Shown: positions 51,460 through 59,951 of the stretch, in pieces
How the letters are laid out: each line of letters starts with the position of its first letter
Numbering within the stretch: the first letter of the stretch is position 1
Assembly: GCF_021474405.1 (NCBI RefSeq)
Contig: NZ_JAKEIO010000004.1
Coordinates: 1 to 64,000, forward strand
Length of the DNA stretch: 64,000 nt
From: [Streptosporangium] indianense
GTDB taxonomy: Bacteria; Actinomycetota; Actinomycetes; Streptomycetales; Streptomycetaceae
Direction: 5' to 3'
Translations under genes and position numbers: made by a program
The notes under the pieces: model-generated
Databases searched by the model: none
Told to the model about the DNA's origin: nothing
The model's input: only the letters and a program-made list of their open reading frames with translations

Positions 51460-52566
51460 GTGGACCCAGTTGTCATCCCCCTTCTCGTGGTGGCCCTCGT
51501 CGTCGTCTTCCTCGTGGCCTCCAGCGTGCGGATCGTTCCGCAGGCGCGCCGCTACAACGTCGAGCGGTTCGGCCGCTACCGCCGGACGCTGCAGCCCGGG
51601 CTGAACCTGGTGCTGCCGGTGGCGGACCGCATCAACACCAAACTCGACGTGCGCGAGCAGGTCTATTCGTCCGACCCCCGGCCGGTGATCACCGAGGACA
51701 ACCTCGTGGTGAACATCGACACCGTGCTCTACTACCAGATCACGGACCCGCGGGCCGCGGCGTACGAGGTCGCCGACTACCTCCAGGCGATCGACCAGCT
51801 CACCGTGACCACGCTGCGCAACGTCATCGGCAGCATGGACCTGGAGGAGACGCTCACCTCGCGCGAGGAGATCAACTCCCGGCTGCGAGCCGTCCTCGAC
51901 GACGCCACCGGCAAGTGGGGTATCCGCGTCAACCGCGTCGAGATCAAGGCCATCGACCCACCGCACACCATCAAGGAGGCGATGGAGAAGCAGATGCGGG
52001 CCGAGCGTGACAAGCGGGCGGCCATCCTGCACGCCGAAGGGGAGCGGCAAGCCAAGATCCTCACCGCGGAAGGCACCAAGCAGAAGGACATCCTGGAGGC
52101 GCAGGGCACGCAGCAAGCCATGATCCTGCGGGCGGACGGCGAGGCCAAGGCGGTGGAGCTCGTCTTCCAGGCCGTCCACCGCAACAACGCCGACCCCAAG
52201 ATCCTGGCCTACAAGTACCTGGAGACGCTTCCGCACCTGGCGAGGAGCGACAACAACACGTTCTGGGTGATCCCGGGGGAGCTGACCGAGGCGGTCCGGA
52301 CCGTCACCCGGGCGTTCGGCGACGAGCCGACGGCAGGCCCTCCCCGTCCCGAGCATCCCGAGGAAGCAGCCGGCGCCGAAGCCGAGGCCTCGCACGGGAC
52401 CCGGGTGCCGCAGTTCGCCGCGGGATCGACGGCCGCCCTCGACGCCGCAGCGGCCGCCGACGAGGCCGGGAAACAGGCCGCCGCAGCGGTGAGCGACGCC
52501 AAGGCGGAGGCGGAGGCCGCGAAGTCACCGCAGGTACCGCACCTCGGGCGGTCGTCCGACGCCTGA
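51460..52566 (+). CDS. SPFH/Band 7 domain protein (stomatin/slipin-like)
   Basis: A 368-residue membrane-attached scaffold protein. One N-terminal membrane helix (5-23), then the SPFH domain (about 25-200: VPQARRYNVERFGRYRRTLQPGLNLVLP, PVITEDNLVVNIDTVLYYQI, IDQLTVTTLRNVIGSMDLEE), a coiled coil rich in EGE/AEG repeats (about 185-235), and a 100-residue Ala/Glu-rich tail with HGTRVPQF. GTG 51460 has GGAGG 5 bases upstream. Together with NfeD it probably forms membrane microdomain oligomers. Confidence 0.95.
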   Translation: MDPVVIPLLVVALVVVFLVASSVRIVPQARRYNVERFGRYRRTLQPGLNLVLPVADRINTKLDVREQVYSSDPRPVITEDNLVVNIDTVLYYQITDPRAAAYEVADYLQAIDQLTVTTLRNVIGSMDLEETLTSREEINSRLRAVLDDATGKWGIRVNRVEIKAIDPPHTIKEAMEKQMRAERDKRAAILHAEGERQAKILTAEGTKQKDILEAQGTQQAMILRADGEAKAVELVFQAVHRNNADPKILAYKYLETLPHLARSDNNTFWVIPGELTEAVRTVTRAFGDEPTAGPPRPEHPEEAAGAEAEASHGTRVPQFAAGSTAALDAAAAADEAGKQAAAAVSDAKAEAEAAKSPQVPHLGRSSDA

Positions 52567-53188
52567 ACCGCCCTCGGCTGCCGCCTCCAACCCTGTCGCG
52601 TCGGCGGCCGAGGCGGAGGAATTCGCCCGGATCGCGGCAGAATACCCCTCGACGTCTCAGGGGGGATCTGCGGGCTGCCGGGAAGCGGCATGGGCCCGAC
52701 CGGGGTCGGCCGACGAGGCCGTGACGCCGACGTAGGTGTGACGTCTGAGCACATGGATGCGCTGGACAGTTCAGCCGATCTGTGTGACGGCTGTGACTGA
52801 GCCATGTTCATGTGAACCGGGGGACAGAGTGGCACCGCAGGCAGCAGGTCATCGGCGTTCGTTGAAGCGCCGTCTCGTTCCGGGGGCTTCACTCGCTGCG
52901 GCGGCGGGGACGGCGGTCACCGCGACGGTGCCGACGCCGCCGTACCGCTGCACCAAGAGCAGTGCCCGCCTGATCAGTCGCTCCGGCACGTTCGGCACAT
53001 CGAAGACGCTCACGTCGGACGGCCGGGTGCCCCAGGTGGACGCCCGCCCCAGCGCCGTGTTCACGGTGATCCGGCAGCAGGAGACCTTCCCGCACGCGAT
53101 CAGGTCCGTCACCGGCCCCTGACCGGCATCAAACACCCCGCCCTGCCCCGCTCGGCGGTTCCCACCTCTCACTCCGTGAAGGAGACAC
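52567..53188. other. Ambiguous stretch between SPFH and secreted-protein genes
   Basis: About 620 bp. Two antiparallel frames share the same wobble positions with high GC at third positions: a plus frame ending at 53122 and a minus frame 52849-53250. Neither matches a known family, so coding strand cannot be decided and no gene is called. The right end carries the ribosome site GAAGGAGA of the secreted protein. Confidence 0.35.
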
Positions 53189-53980
53189 ATGCGCAAGCGC
53201 GCTGCCTTTGCCCTGTCCACAGCCGTCACCGCGGCAGCGGCGGGCGTCATCGTCCCCGCTGCCTACGCGGACGACAACGTAGGCGACATCCAGGTCGACG
53301 GCGTCGTCGTCAACGGCGGCAAGAGCATCGTGGTCGACACGGCCGACAAGACGATCACGGTGTCGGTGACGGCAACCGACCCGTCGGGCATCTGGGACGC
53401 GGACTTCAACCTGTGGCGCGGCCCGGACGGCAGCGACCCCTACTACAGCGCCGACGCCTTGATCGATCCCAACGAGACCACCACACCGGCGGACTGCGTC
53501 GCCTCCAGCAGTACGACGTCGACCTGCTCGAAGACCTTCACCTTCGAACCGGACTGGTGGCTCACGAACGCCGACGCCGGCACGTGGAAGGTGCAAGCCC
53601 AGGTGTCGGCCAACGACGGCAGCTACACCGACCGGTGGGCCTACACCACCACCCGCCTCCAGCGGCACTCCAAGCTGACCGTCAACGCGAGCCCCGAACC
53701 GATAGCCAAGGGCAGAACACTCACCATCACCGGCAAGCTCACCCGGGCCAACTGGGACACGCTCGACTACCGGGGCTACACCAACCAGCCGGTCAAGCTC
53801 CAGTTCCGCAAGGCCGGTTCCACGACCTACACCACGCTCAAGACGGTGTACACCTCCAGCACCGGCTCCCTCACGACCACGGCCCTCGCGTCCGAAGACG
53901 GCTACTGGCGCTGGAACTTCGCAGGCACGACCACCACGCCGGCCGTCTCGGCGACCGGCGACTTCGTGGACGTGCAGTAA
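53189..53980 (+). CDS. Secreted beta-rich protein of unknown function
   Basis: A 263-residue exported protein. Signal peptide residues about 1-28 (MRKRAAFALSTAVTAAAAGVIV, cleavage near AYA/DD). The mature chain has two beta-sandwich-like halves: one with DKTITVSVTATDPSGIWDADFNLWRG and a Cys pair (ADCVASS, STCSKTF), the other with LTVNASPEPIAKGRTLTITGKLTRANWDT and YTNQPVKLQFRKAGSTTYTTL, which recall Ig-like or bacterial surface repeats. ATG 53189 follows GAAGGAGA. It is followed by a strong terminator. Confidence 0.88.
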   Translation: MRKRAAFALSTAVTAAAAGVIVPAAYADDNVGDIQVDGVVVNGGKSIVVDTADKTITVSVTATDPSGIWDADFNLWRGPDGSDPYYSADALIDPNETTTPADCVASSSTTSTCSKTFTFEPDWWLTNADAGTWKVQAQVSANDGSYTDRWAYTTTRLQRHSKLTVNASPEPIAKGRTLTITGKLTRANWDTLDYRGYTNQPVKLQFRKAGSTTYTTLKTVYTSSTGSLTTTALASEDGYWRWNFAGTTTTPAVSATGDFVDVQ

Positions 53981-54019
53981 CCCGGACACCGTCTCGCCCG
54001 CACGGCGACCACATGAAGG

Positions 54020-54052
54020 GTGCCCTCGTTCCTCTCACAGGAGCGAGGGCAC
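54020..54052. terminator. Terminator after the secreted-protein gene
   Basis: Arms 54020-54033 and 54039-54052 form a 14-bp stem with one G-T pair and a 5-base loop, 40 bp after the stop of the secreted protein gene. Confidence 0.85.
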
Positions 54053-54141
54053 TTGTCTGCTGGGCCCTGCCGGAACGTCGGTATGCGTCGCTGCGGACTC
54101 CCGCGTCCCGACGTGCGGCACGCGCGCGCCGGGGGATGCCG

Positions 54142-54513
54142 TCAGTCGAAAGCGTCGGTCATGCAGTCCCGCCGGCAGTCGGCTGCCTCATAGCGTTGAC
54201 GCAGCGCGCCAGCTGCCTCTTCACGCTCCACATCGAGCCCGTAGTGTCCGCTCGCCACCCGGGTCACGTCGTCGACCCTCACGATGACCGGTTCCCCGCG
54301 GGCAGCCCGACGGCGCGCTTCACCGATCGCCATGTCCGCGGCACGCAGCAGGCTCCTGGAACGGTCCCGGATGGCCGCCGCTTGGGCCCGCTTCGCCGAA
54401 AGGGGACGCAGGACGCGCCCGCGCCAGACGAAGCCGACGGCGACAAGAACGAGGCCGAGCGCTACGAACAGGAGTCCGCCGAGGTCGTGACGCATCTCCC
54501 CAGTCTCCACCAC
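54142..54513 (-). CDS. Small membrane-anchored protein
   Basis: A 123-residue protein with one membrane helix (about 10-29, DLGGLLFVALGLVLVAVGFVW) and a soluble C-terminal region with a charged helix (SAKRAQAAAIRDRSRSLLRAAD) and a possible disulfide pair in ADCRRDC near the end. No family is recognised. The start is unsure: GTG 54513, the following GTG, or ATG 54495 after GGGGAG. Confidence 0.6.
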   Translation of the reverse strand: MVETGEMRHDLGGLLFVALGLVLVAVGFVWRGRVLRPLSAKRAQAAAIRDRSRSLLRAADMAIGEARRRAARGEPVIVRVDDVTRVASGHYGLDVEREEAAGALRQRYEAADCRRDCMTDAFD

Positions 54514-54619
54514 CCGGGCCCCGTGAGCCTGTTGGACGCCTGGAGCCGACGCTGGGCGAGCGAAGTGGAAGACGCAGCGCCGGGGACTGAGGAGTTCGTA
54601 GCGCGGCTGGTGCGCCCCG

Positions 54620-55177
54620 TCATCGGAGATGGTCGTGTTTCGGCCCGATGCCCTTGACTCTGGTCGGAGTTCCCTCCGATGTGAACGAGTGGCGGAAGGT
54701 GAAGGCGTGCGGCGCAGAACCGTGGTGGTGGAGGTGTGTCAGCCTGGAAACCCCGTCCCGCCAGGTGGGTATCACGCCGTCCGAGACCCACCAGAAGACG
54801 TGATTGGGGTGTCCTGTCCTCTCGAACCAGTCGTAACGCCTGTTCAGCGCCTCACGGTGCGGACCGGTGTAGACGGCGTCGAGGGCGGCGCTCAGGTCGG
54901 TCCAGAGCGAGAGGGTCGCGGCCAAGGCGGTCGTTTCCACTGTGCGGCCCTTGCTGTACCAGGTCGGTACGGCGAACTCTCCCCATGCACCCCAGTCCGC
55001 CTCGAAGAGCACGCCCGGGTCACCGTCTGTCGCTTCAGCGCGAGCGATGTACCCGGGGTGCTGACTCATCCTCCGGTAGACGGTCTCACCCATGACGTAG
55101 AACTCGCGCGTGAGAGGTGTGGGGTCGGCGAGAGGCGACTTCAGGACGCCGAATGTGTACAGAGCAAGATGGGGCAT
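54620..55177 (-). CDS. DUF3291 family protein
   Basis: A 185-residue cytosolic protein. LALYTFGVLKSPLADP at the start, then a ferredoxin-like (dimeric alpha/beta barrel) pattern with GYIARAEATDGDPG, ALAATLSLWTDLSAALDAVYTG, and a late WWVSDGVIPTWRDGVSRLTHLHHHGSAPHAF are DUF3291 blocks. The fold is shared with antibiotic monooxygenases, but activity is unproven. ATG 55177 has GGGAGAG upstream. Confidence 0.82.
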   Translation of the reverse strand: MPHLALYTFGVLKSPLADPTPLTREFYVMGETVYRRMSQHPGYIARAEATDGDPGVLFEADWGAWGEFAVPTWYSKGRTVETTALAATLSLWTDLSAALDAVYTGPHREALNRRYDWFERTGHPNHVFWWVSDGVIPTWRDGVSRLTHLHHHGSAPHAFTFRHSFTSEGTPTRVKGIGPKHDHLR

Positions 55178-55494
55178 GCGTCTCTCCCTGGTTGGGGCCG
55201 CCCGGCGTGGACCCGGTTCGACGGCTTACGCACGGGAGCGAGGACCGATGGAGCGTGATCGACTCATCCCGCCGCGTGCGGCCCAGCCTGCAGCAACTCC
55301 TGTGCGACCGCGGCGATCGCCGAAGACCAGATGAACGTAGCCGCCGCTGCGCTTCATGTCGAAGTTGCCATTTCCCTGCCAAAATGGCCTCTTACACAGG
55401 TCCTTGCGGGGACCGGGACGGTGGCACGCAGGCCCTGCCGCGGGCCCCGGCGTGATCAACAGAAGTGAGTCTTGATGTCAGGCTGGAGCCGCCC

Positions 55495-56565
55495 ATGAAG
55501 GTGACCGAGTCAGGGCACGCCGCGCGGGTGTCCGCTTACGCGGCCGTGGGAGCACGGCTGTCCTTGTTGAGCGACCGACGGCTCGAGAAGGTGGTGTCCG
55601 CCGCGCCGAGTCTAGGCTCCGGTATCGGGGGCAGGTCGGCGGAGTTGGAAGTCGAGGGGATGCGCGTCTTCGTCAAGCGAGTGCCGCTGACGGACGTCGA
55701 GTTGCAGTCGGAGCACGTGCGATCGACCGCCAACATGTTTGGTCTTCCTCTCTTCTACCAGTACGGGGTGGGGTCGGCGGGTTTCGGTGCCTGGCGTGAG
55801 CTGGCCGCGCACATCATGACGACAGGGTGGGTACTGAAGAACGAGTACACGGGTTTCCCGCTGCTCTATCACTGGCGGGTATTGCCTGACAGTCCCCCTG
55901 CCGGCTTCCTTGACGGGCTCGGCGGCGTCGAGGGGGCTGTAGCGCACTGGGAGGGTTCGACGGCGGTGCGCCGTCGGCTGGAAGCCATGGGAAGGTCTTC
56001 TTTCAGCCTGGTGCTCTTTCTGGAACATGTGCCACAGACACTCGCCGAGTGGCTCGACGACAACCGTGAGGCGCCCCCTGCGGAGCCGGGAAGCGGGTCG
56101 CTCTATCAGTGGGTGGAAAATGCACTGCTGCGGGGGACGGAGTTCATGAGCGCGCGCGGACTGGTGCACTTCGACGCGCACTTCGCCAATCTGCTCACCG
56201 ACGGCCGGCAGGTGTATTTCGCGGACTTCGGGCTCGCATTGAGCCGCGATTTTGAACTCTCGGCCGAGGAGCGCGATTTCCTCGCTGACCACCTGGTGTA
56301 CGACCGCGCCCACGCACCGAACCATCTACTTCGGCACCACCTGCCGGCCGACGTGCGCGGTGGCACCGAACACGGGACCTTCCTGCGCGAATGGATCGAC
56401 GGCCACCAGCCCGCCGACATCGCCGCGATCATCGACCGTCACGCTCCGCACGCGATCGTCTTGGACGACTTCCATCACCTCCTCCGTACACAGAGCAAGC
56501 GAACCCCCTTCCCCGCGGCTGAGGTCAAGCGTGCTTTGGCTGGCGTAATGACGTCAGAAGAGTGA
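55495..56565 (+). CDS. Protein kinase-like/aminoglycoside phosphotransferase-like protein
   Basis: A 356-residue protein with kinase-fold catalytic motifs: Lys61 in VFVKRV, Glu102 in WRELAAH, catalytic loop His225-x-Asp227 with Asn232 in LVHFDAHFANLL, and the metal-binding DFG at 244-246 in YFADFGLAL. The mix of a protein-kinase DFG and an APH-like catalytic loop is unusual, and the substrate, small molecule or protein, cannot be predicted. The C-terminal 100 residues are helical. ATG 55495 follows GGAG; GTG 55465 is less likely. It is unlinked to antibiotic genes. Confidence 0.82.
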   Translation: MKVTESGHAARVSAYAAVGARLSLLSDRRLEKVVSAAPSLGSGIGGRSAELEVEGMRVFVKRVPLTDVELQSEHVRSTANMFGLPLFYQYGVGSAGFGAWRELAAHIMTTGWVLKNEYTGFPLLYHWRVLPDSPPAGFLDGLGGVEGAVAHWEGSTAVRRRLEAMGRSSFSLVLFLEHVPQTLAEWLDDNREAPPAEPGSGSLYQWVENALLRGTEFMSARGLVHFDAHFANLLTDGRQVYFADFGLALSRDFELSAEERDFLADHLVYDRAHAPNHLLRHHLPADVRGGTEHGTFLREWIDGHQPADIAAIIDRHAPHAIVLDDFHHLLRTQSKRTPFPAAEVKRALAGVMTSEE

Positions 56566-56705
56566 GGGCCCGGACTTCCGTACGTTCCCGCGCTGCGGCC
56601 TGTGCTGGCCGGCCGAAGCCTCACGCTCCGCCAGGCGTCATGTCCTGCCCGTCAGGATGTCGTTCCAGGACTGTCCAGGAGGATCGCCGGGTGAGAAGCG
56701 ACGTC

Positions 56706-57014
56706 TCAGTCGCCCCCACCGCCGCAAGAACTGCCACCGCAAGAGCCGCCCCCCTCTTCGGCGACCCAAGAGTTCTCCGCCTCCCCGCGTGATCTGCGCG
56801 CGGACCTGTCCCCATCCGAACGGCCTGTCAGATACCAGACCAGGCACGCAACGAACGCGAAAACCGAAAGCCCCACGGTCCAGAGCAGTGACTCCGTGGG
56901 GCGTCGGTCCATGGGGCCCTCGAAGAGCAAAGCCGTGAACCAACTGGCCAGGAACCCGCTCTCCGGCGCGAAGACAAGCACTACGAAGATCCGCTCCCCG
57001 ACGGGCATGCGCAT
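56706..57014 (-). CDS. Membrane protein with Gly/Cys-rich tail
   Basis: A 102-residue protein with two hydrophobic segments (about 8-32 and 43-64, SLLWTVGLSVFAFVACLVWYL). After a charged stretch it ends in GGGSCGGSSCGGGGD, a Gly-rich tail with two Cys two turns apart that recalls short tails seen on some TPM/YgcG-like and DUF membrane proteins. ATG 57014 follows GGGAGAGGGAAG. Function is unknown. Confidence 0.75.
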   Translation of the reverse strand: MRMPVGERIFVVLVFAPESGFLASWFTALLFEGPMDRRPTESLLWTVGLSVFAFVACLVWYLTGRSDGDRSARRSRGEAENSWVAEEGGGSCGGSSCGGGGD

Positions 57015-57127
57015 CGCTTCCCTCTCCCTGTCAGCTTTCCCACGGTAACGGGGCTTGGCACAGCCGCCTAGGGTCTGCACACCGTGACAACCGGATGGTT
57101 GGGGAATCATGCGGGCGCACATGAGAC

Positions 57128-57480
57128 ATGCCGGGCGGACGTCCCGGGGAAGTTGGTGCCGTGGATTTTGAGGATGACGTAGACATCGGGGATGTCGGTC
57201 GCGCGGCTGATGGGCTGCCGCGTTCCTGCCCGCGCTGCGGGGGAGAGCTGACGCGCGAGGTCTGCGACCACGGCGGGCGCAGAGGGCCCACGGGCGTACG
57301 TGCCCGGACTGCGGGTGGTTGGGGCGTCCGGATCTCGGTGGGCTGCCCACCCTGCACACGTTCCGGCGCGTGACCGGCCGGTTCGCCAACTGCGTCTTCT
57401 GCGGTGGCGATCACTGCAACCGGCCGCGTCGGCCTGGCGAGAGGGAGCACGGGTCCCCTCTGAGCTCGGCGGCGAGGCCG
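57128..57480 (+). pseudogene. Frameshifted zinc-ribbon protein
   Basis: Two zinc-ribbon halves lie in different frames. The first frame reads SCPRCGGELTREVCDHGG and ends out of register; from about 57295 another frame gives RTCPDCGWLGRPDLGG, then TGRFANCVFCGGDHC. Joined by one frameshift near 57290-57300 they make a protein with four CxxC-like knuckles. The second frame runs into the next, convergent gene, so the C-terminus is also doubtful. Sequencing error or pseudogene cannot be told apart. Confidence 0.45.
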
Positions 57481-57484
57481 GAAC

Positions 57485-58054
57485 TCAGTTCGGCTGCTCG
57501 TACTCGTCGACCGTCCCGTCTCCGTTGTCGTCGAATGTGTAGTCGTATGCGTCGCCGTAGGTGTCTCGGTAGCGCATGCAGGTGCCCTGGGCGCGCAGTT
57601 CGGGCCTGTGGTCGTAGTAGCCGAGGTGGAGCGTGATCCGGATGCCGTCGTCGAGGGTGGTGGCGATGCCGTTGTCGACTTTGTCGACGGTACGGCCCTC
57701 CGCGCGCCAGGTGGCTCGGAGGGAGGACAGCGCCGCGCGGTAGTCGTTGTCGCTCGCGAAGTCCAGGTCCCAGGTGAAGAGGGGCTCGTCCCGGGTGACA
57801 CCGGTCTCGTCGAAGCCGAAGTCGTCCACGCACGAGGAGCTGCCCTGCCGGGAGGCGTACGGCTCCTTGGCCGGCGCCGGGGACAGCGCGCGGTAGACGT
57901 CCTCGCCGGCCCGGGTGGTGGCCCGGACATGGTCACGGAACTCCTCGGTGCTGCGAACGGGCCCGCCCTCGATCGACTCGCACCCCTTGGCCGCCAGCGC
58001 GAAGAGCACCACGAGGGTGCCACCGAGCACGGGGACCACGATCTTCGACTTCAT
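57485..58054 (-). CDS. Membrane-anchored protein with EF-hand-like C-terminus
   Basis: A 189-residue protein with an N-terminal signal or anchor (MKSKIVVPVLGGTLVVLFAL; a Cys in AAKGCESIE could be a non-standard lipobox). The body, with GSSSCVDDFGFDET and GTCMRYRDTYGDAYDY, has two Cys and alternating charged strands. The C-terminus FDDNGDGTVDEYEQ is an EF-hand-like calcium loop (D-N-G-D-G-x-D-E). ATG 58054 is preferred over the TTG four codons upstream. Function is unknown. Confidence 0.78.
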   Translation of the reverse strand: MKSKIVVPVLGGTLVVLFALAAKGCESIEGGPVRSTEEFRDHVRATTRAGEDVYRALSPAPAKEPYASRQGSSSCVDDFGFDETGVTRDEPLFTWDLDFASDNDYRAALSSLRATWRAEGRTVDKVDNGIATTLDDGIRITLHLGYYDHRPELRAQGTCMRYRDTYGDAYDYTFDDNGDGTVDEYEQPN

Positions 58055-58207
58055 GCCGTCGATCAAAGCCGTCCCGGCGGGACGTGCGGCAGCGCTCTGT
58101 TACTCACCCGACCTGAGCAGCGCTACTCAGCCCGGGTTTCCGGCCACGGTGGGTGCCGTGTCGTGCGTGACGACGGCCGAGCTCGGGGCAGGGGAGACGC
58201 CTGCCCG

Positions 58208-58450
58208 TCAGCAGCTCATCGGTCATGCGTGTGCTGCGCTCTTGGGCAGTTCGCCGTACACCTCGTCGGGGCCGGGCTCGAGCCATTCGTTGCTGACGTC
58301 GTCGCACGGCCAGGTAGCTCTGGCCGGTGAAGTACTGCGCGAGGGCGTCGTTCTTCTCCCCGAGCGGGAAGATCTGGTCGAGTCCGTTGACAGCGAGGCC
58401 GAAGTCGGTGTCAAAGCTGTGCTGCGTGGCCGGCCGCCGCCCGCGATCCT
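58208..58450 (-). pseudogene. Cupin protein remnant, frameshifted
   Basis: One frame reads FGLAVNGLDQIFPLGEKNDALAQYFTGQSYLAV, the N-terminal block of small Streptomyces cupins; after a shift at about 58305 another frame continues CDDVSNEWLEPG and then ends in non-cupin sequence with a stop at 58208-58225. The His-rich metal-binding strand GxHxH is absent. It is a frameshifted and truncated cupin gene. Confidence 0.6.
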
Positions 58451-58481
58451 GTCCACCACGGTGGGGGCGTGGCGTGGCCCA

Positions 58482-59951
58482 TCAGTGGTGTGCGTGTTCC
58501 GGGGCGCCGTTGGGCTTGGGTGGAGCGGGCGGGAGGGGATCTTGAGGCCGGGCAGCGGGTGCTCGGGTGTGGGGAGCGGTGGAGTGGGCCGGGCGCAACA
58601 GGACAACGGCGTCGAGGCCTCCGTCCGGGGCGGCTTCCAGGGCGATGCGGCCGCCGCTGGCGCGGGTGAGTTGCTCGACGATGGGCAGGCCGAGGCCGGT
58701 GCCGTCGTGGTGGGTGTCGGAGGCGCGCCAGAACCGGTCGAAGGCGTGTAGGCGTTCGGTCTCGCTCATGCCGGGGCCTTGGTCGATGACATGCAGTTCG
58801 ACGCCTTGCGGCCCGGGGCGGGTGGCCAGGGTGATCGTGGCGCCGGGTGGTGAGACGCGCAGGGCGTTGGCGAGCAGGTTGTCGACGATCTGTTCCAGGG
58901 CGCCCGGGACGGCCCTGACGAGTCCGGCCGGGTGGCCGGCGGTGGTGATGTGGACGTGGTGTTCGGCGGCGAAGGGTGCCCAGGTGGCTGCCCGGTCGGC
59001 GATGACGGCGTCGAGGTCGGTGGGTTCGGGGGTGGTCGCGGTGGCCTCGAGTCGGGCCAGGGAGAGCAGACCCTGGATCATGCGGGCGAGGCGCTCGGTT
59101 TCGCCGATGGCCTCGTCCAGGCTGTGGTGGGCGGCCGGGTCGAGGTGGGGTTCGAAGTTCTCCAGCCGGATCCGCAACGCGGTCAGGGGGGTTTTCAGCT
59201 GGTGGGAGGCCTCGGCGGCGAAGGCGCGCTGGGAGGTGAGGAGATGCTGCAAGCGGGTGGCGGTATGGGTGAAGGAGGTGGCCAGGCGGCGCAGTTCGGG
59301 CGGGCCGAGGTCGGTGGCGGGCGGGTTGGCGAGGGTGCCGTCGGCGAGCTGGGTGGTGGCGTGTTCCAGGGCGTGGACGGGGCGGATGATCCAGCGGGCC
59401 AGAGCGAGGGCGATCAGCGCCGCGGCCGCCAGCACGCCCAGGCCGGTCAGGGCGAGGGTGAACCAGATGTCGCGGACCCGGCCGTCCAGGACGTCGGTGG
59501 GGTAACTGAGCCGCAGGGCACCGCGGATGGTCTCGCCGGAGGAGCCGGGGACGGTGACGTAGCGGGTCTGGGCGCCGCTGTCCGGGTCGGGTGCGGTGCC
59601 GACGGTGGTCCGGTTGCGCAGGGCGGTGGCGATGTCCGGCTGCGCGGACAGATCGGTACCGGCGGGGGTGGTGGAGGCGGAGTCGGTCAGGACAGCTCCG
59701 GTGCGGTCCACGACGAGCACCCGGGATCCGGTCCGCTCCGCGTAGTCGGCGGCCAGCTCAGGCAGTTCGTCGGTGTTGTCCTCCTCGATGCGTTCCTCGG
59801 CGAGTTCGGCGAGCATTCCGGCGTCCCGCTCGATGCTGTTGGACAGCCGGGACGTTTCGGCCCGGGCGAACAGGAGGCCGAAGGGTATCTCCAGGCCGAG
59901 CAGGACGAGCAGCACGAGGCCGAGGTAGCTGCACAGCAGACGCCTGGTCAT
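58482..59951 (-). CDS. Sensor histidine kinase
   Basis: A 489-residue two-component sensor. Membrane helix about 8-28; extracellular sensor about 30-160; membrane helix about 163-186; HAMP about 187-240; dimerisation/phosphorylation domain with His250 in AEASHQLKTPLTALR; catalytic ATPase about 350-460 with N-box VDNLLANALRVSPPG, G1 IDQGPGMSE and G2 DGTGLGLPI. A 30-residue Pro-rich tail follows. Its ATG overlaps the stop of the response-regulator gene by 4 nt, so the two are coupled. A PepSY lipoprotein gene upstream is probably part of the same signalling unit. Confidence 0.95.
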   Translation of the reverse strand: MTRRLLCSYLGLVLLVLLGLEIPFGLLFARAETSRLSNSIERDAGMLAELAEERIEEDNTDELPELAADYAERTGSRVLVVDRTGAVLTDSASTTPAGTDLSAQPDIATALRNRTTVGTAPDPDSGAQTRYVTVPGSSGETIRGALRLSYPTDVLDGRVRDIWFTLALTGLGVLAAAALIALALARWIIRPVHALEHATTQLADGTLANPPATDLGPPELRRLATSFTHTATRLQHLLTSQRAFAAEASHQLKTPLTALRIRLENFEPHLDPAAHHSLDEAIGETERLARMIQGLLSLARLEATATTPEPTDLDAVIADRAATWAPFAAEHHVHITTAGHPAGLVRAVPGALEQIVDNLLANALRVSPPGATITLATRPGPQGVELHVIDQGPGMSETERLHAFDRFWRASDTHHDGTGLGLPIVEQLTRASGGRIALEAAPDGGLDAVVLLRPAHSTAPHTRAPAARPQDPLPPAPPKPNGAPEHAHH

